This document shows positions 63,871-64,000 of a DNA stretch of 64,000 nucleotides, piece by piece. The stretch comes from JAAYDI01 sp052034005 (GTDB lineage: Bacteria > Planctomycetota > Planctomycetia > Pirellulales > Pirellulaceae): NCBI GenBank assembly GCA_052034005.1, contig JBPOJB010000032.1:1-64000 (forward strand). Reading direction: 5' to 3'. The notes under the pieces are model-generated. The model was given only the letters and a program-made list of their open reading frames with translations. It had not been told where the DNA came from and made no database searches. Each line of letters begins with the position of its first letter. The first letter of the stretch is position 1. A program made the translations under genes and the position numbers.

Positions 63871-64000
63871 ATGGCTCACGAAGTGACGTTGATCACGGGT
63901 GACGGGACGGGCCCGGAATTGGCGGCGGCGGCGCGGCAGTGCATCGACGCGACAGGGGTGGACATTCGTTGGGACGTGCAGGAGGCCGGCGTGGACGTCA
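63871..64000 (+). CDS. Isocitrate/isopropylmalate dehydrogenase family, N-terminal part (cut by window end)
   Basis: The first 43 residues are visible: MAHEVTLITGDGTGPEL, then a helix and DIRWDVQEAGVDV. This is the standard opening of the beta-decarboxylating dehydrogenases, where GDGxGPE binds NAD(P) and substrate. The WDVQEAG ending favours NAD-dependent isocitrate dehydrogenase over LeuB, but the substrate-specific residues lie beyond the window. AGAGG sits about 7 nt before ATG 63871. With the class I fumarase, this would be a second TCA-cycle gene in the region, though 40 kb away. Confidence 0.85.
   Translation, partial: MAHEVTLITGDGTGPELAAAARQCIDATGVDIRWDVQEAGVDV

Overview
This 64 kb window comes from a high-GC (by eye about 65%) bacterial chromosome. 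The gene set points to Planctomycetota, perhaps a Phycisphaerae or Sedimentisphaerales-like lineage. Reasons: many secreted glycoside hydrolases without SusC/SusD partners, several Tat-exported Gfo/Idh/MocA oxidoreductases, a PQQ-like beta-propeller, discoidin and NPCBM carbohydrate-binding modules, and a fused GldF-GldG ABC system with DUF4340. The taxon is inferred from gene content. About 37 protein genes are supported, two of them cut by the window edges. I saw no rRNA, tRNA, CRISPR array, prophage or intact insertion sequence.

Layout. 2-178 (+) is the end of a possible transposase. 315-11439 (-) holds an M19 dipeptidase, a Tat aldo/keto reductase, an unassigned TIM-barrel protein, a Tat Gfo/Idh oxidoreductase, a 4Fe-4S ferredoxin, a GH29 fucosidase, a neutral-ceramidase-like protein, a membrane-anchored DNase I-like protein and a HEAT-repeat protein. 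11617-16528 (+) holds a PQQ-like propeller, a GH36 alpha-galactosidase and a translationally coupled M28 peptidase. 16608-19360 (-) holds a Tat Gfo/Idh protein with a discoidin partner and a GT2 glycosyltransferase, which is divergent from an Agl23-like membrane protein (19400-20968). 21002-29866 (-) holds a third Tat Gfo/Idh protein, class I fumarase, a GH38-like protein and a GH127 protein with overlapping genes. 30200-33211 (+) pairs a CNNM/CorC transporter with a diadenylate-cyclase-like protein. 33287-36978 is a small housekeeping-like patch: sugar isomerase, UROD-like protein, PurF-like protein. 37111-48581 (+) is a co-directional block of GH2, GH106, GH127 and GH116 genes. 48651-52529 has a propeller glycosidase-like protein and an orphan secreted protein. 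52665-63458 (-) holds the ABC/GldFG/DUF4340 operon and a large Gln-rich membrane protein coupled to nadB. 63871 to the end (+) starts an isocitrate/isopropylmalate dehydrogenase.

How it fits together. The secreted enzymes (alpha-fucose, alpha-galactose, alpha-mannose-type, alpha-rhamnose, beta-arabinofuranose, beta-glucoside, plus peptidases and a ceramidase-like protein) suggest scavenging of complex plant or algal polysaccharides and possibly glycoproteins. Tat-exported NAD(P)-fold oxidoreductases and a TIM-barrel isomerase accompany them.

The most interesting points are these: a diadenylate-cyclase-like protein that keeps the catalytic DG and RHR signatures next to a CNNM ion transporter; a PurF homologue lacking the glutaminase cysteine; overlapping divergent promoters with a central palindrome at about 37020-37054; a dispersed REP-like 25-mer; a degenerate octamer array at 11529-11580; perfect 10-bp inverted repeats ahead of fumarase and the UROD-like gene; and a 33-bp VNTR coding for Gln-rich repeats.
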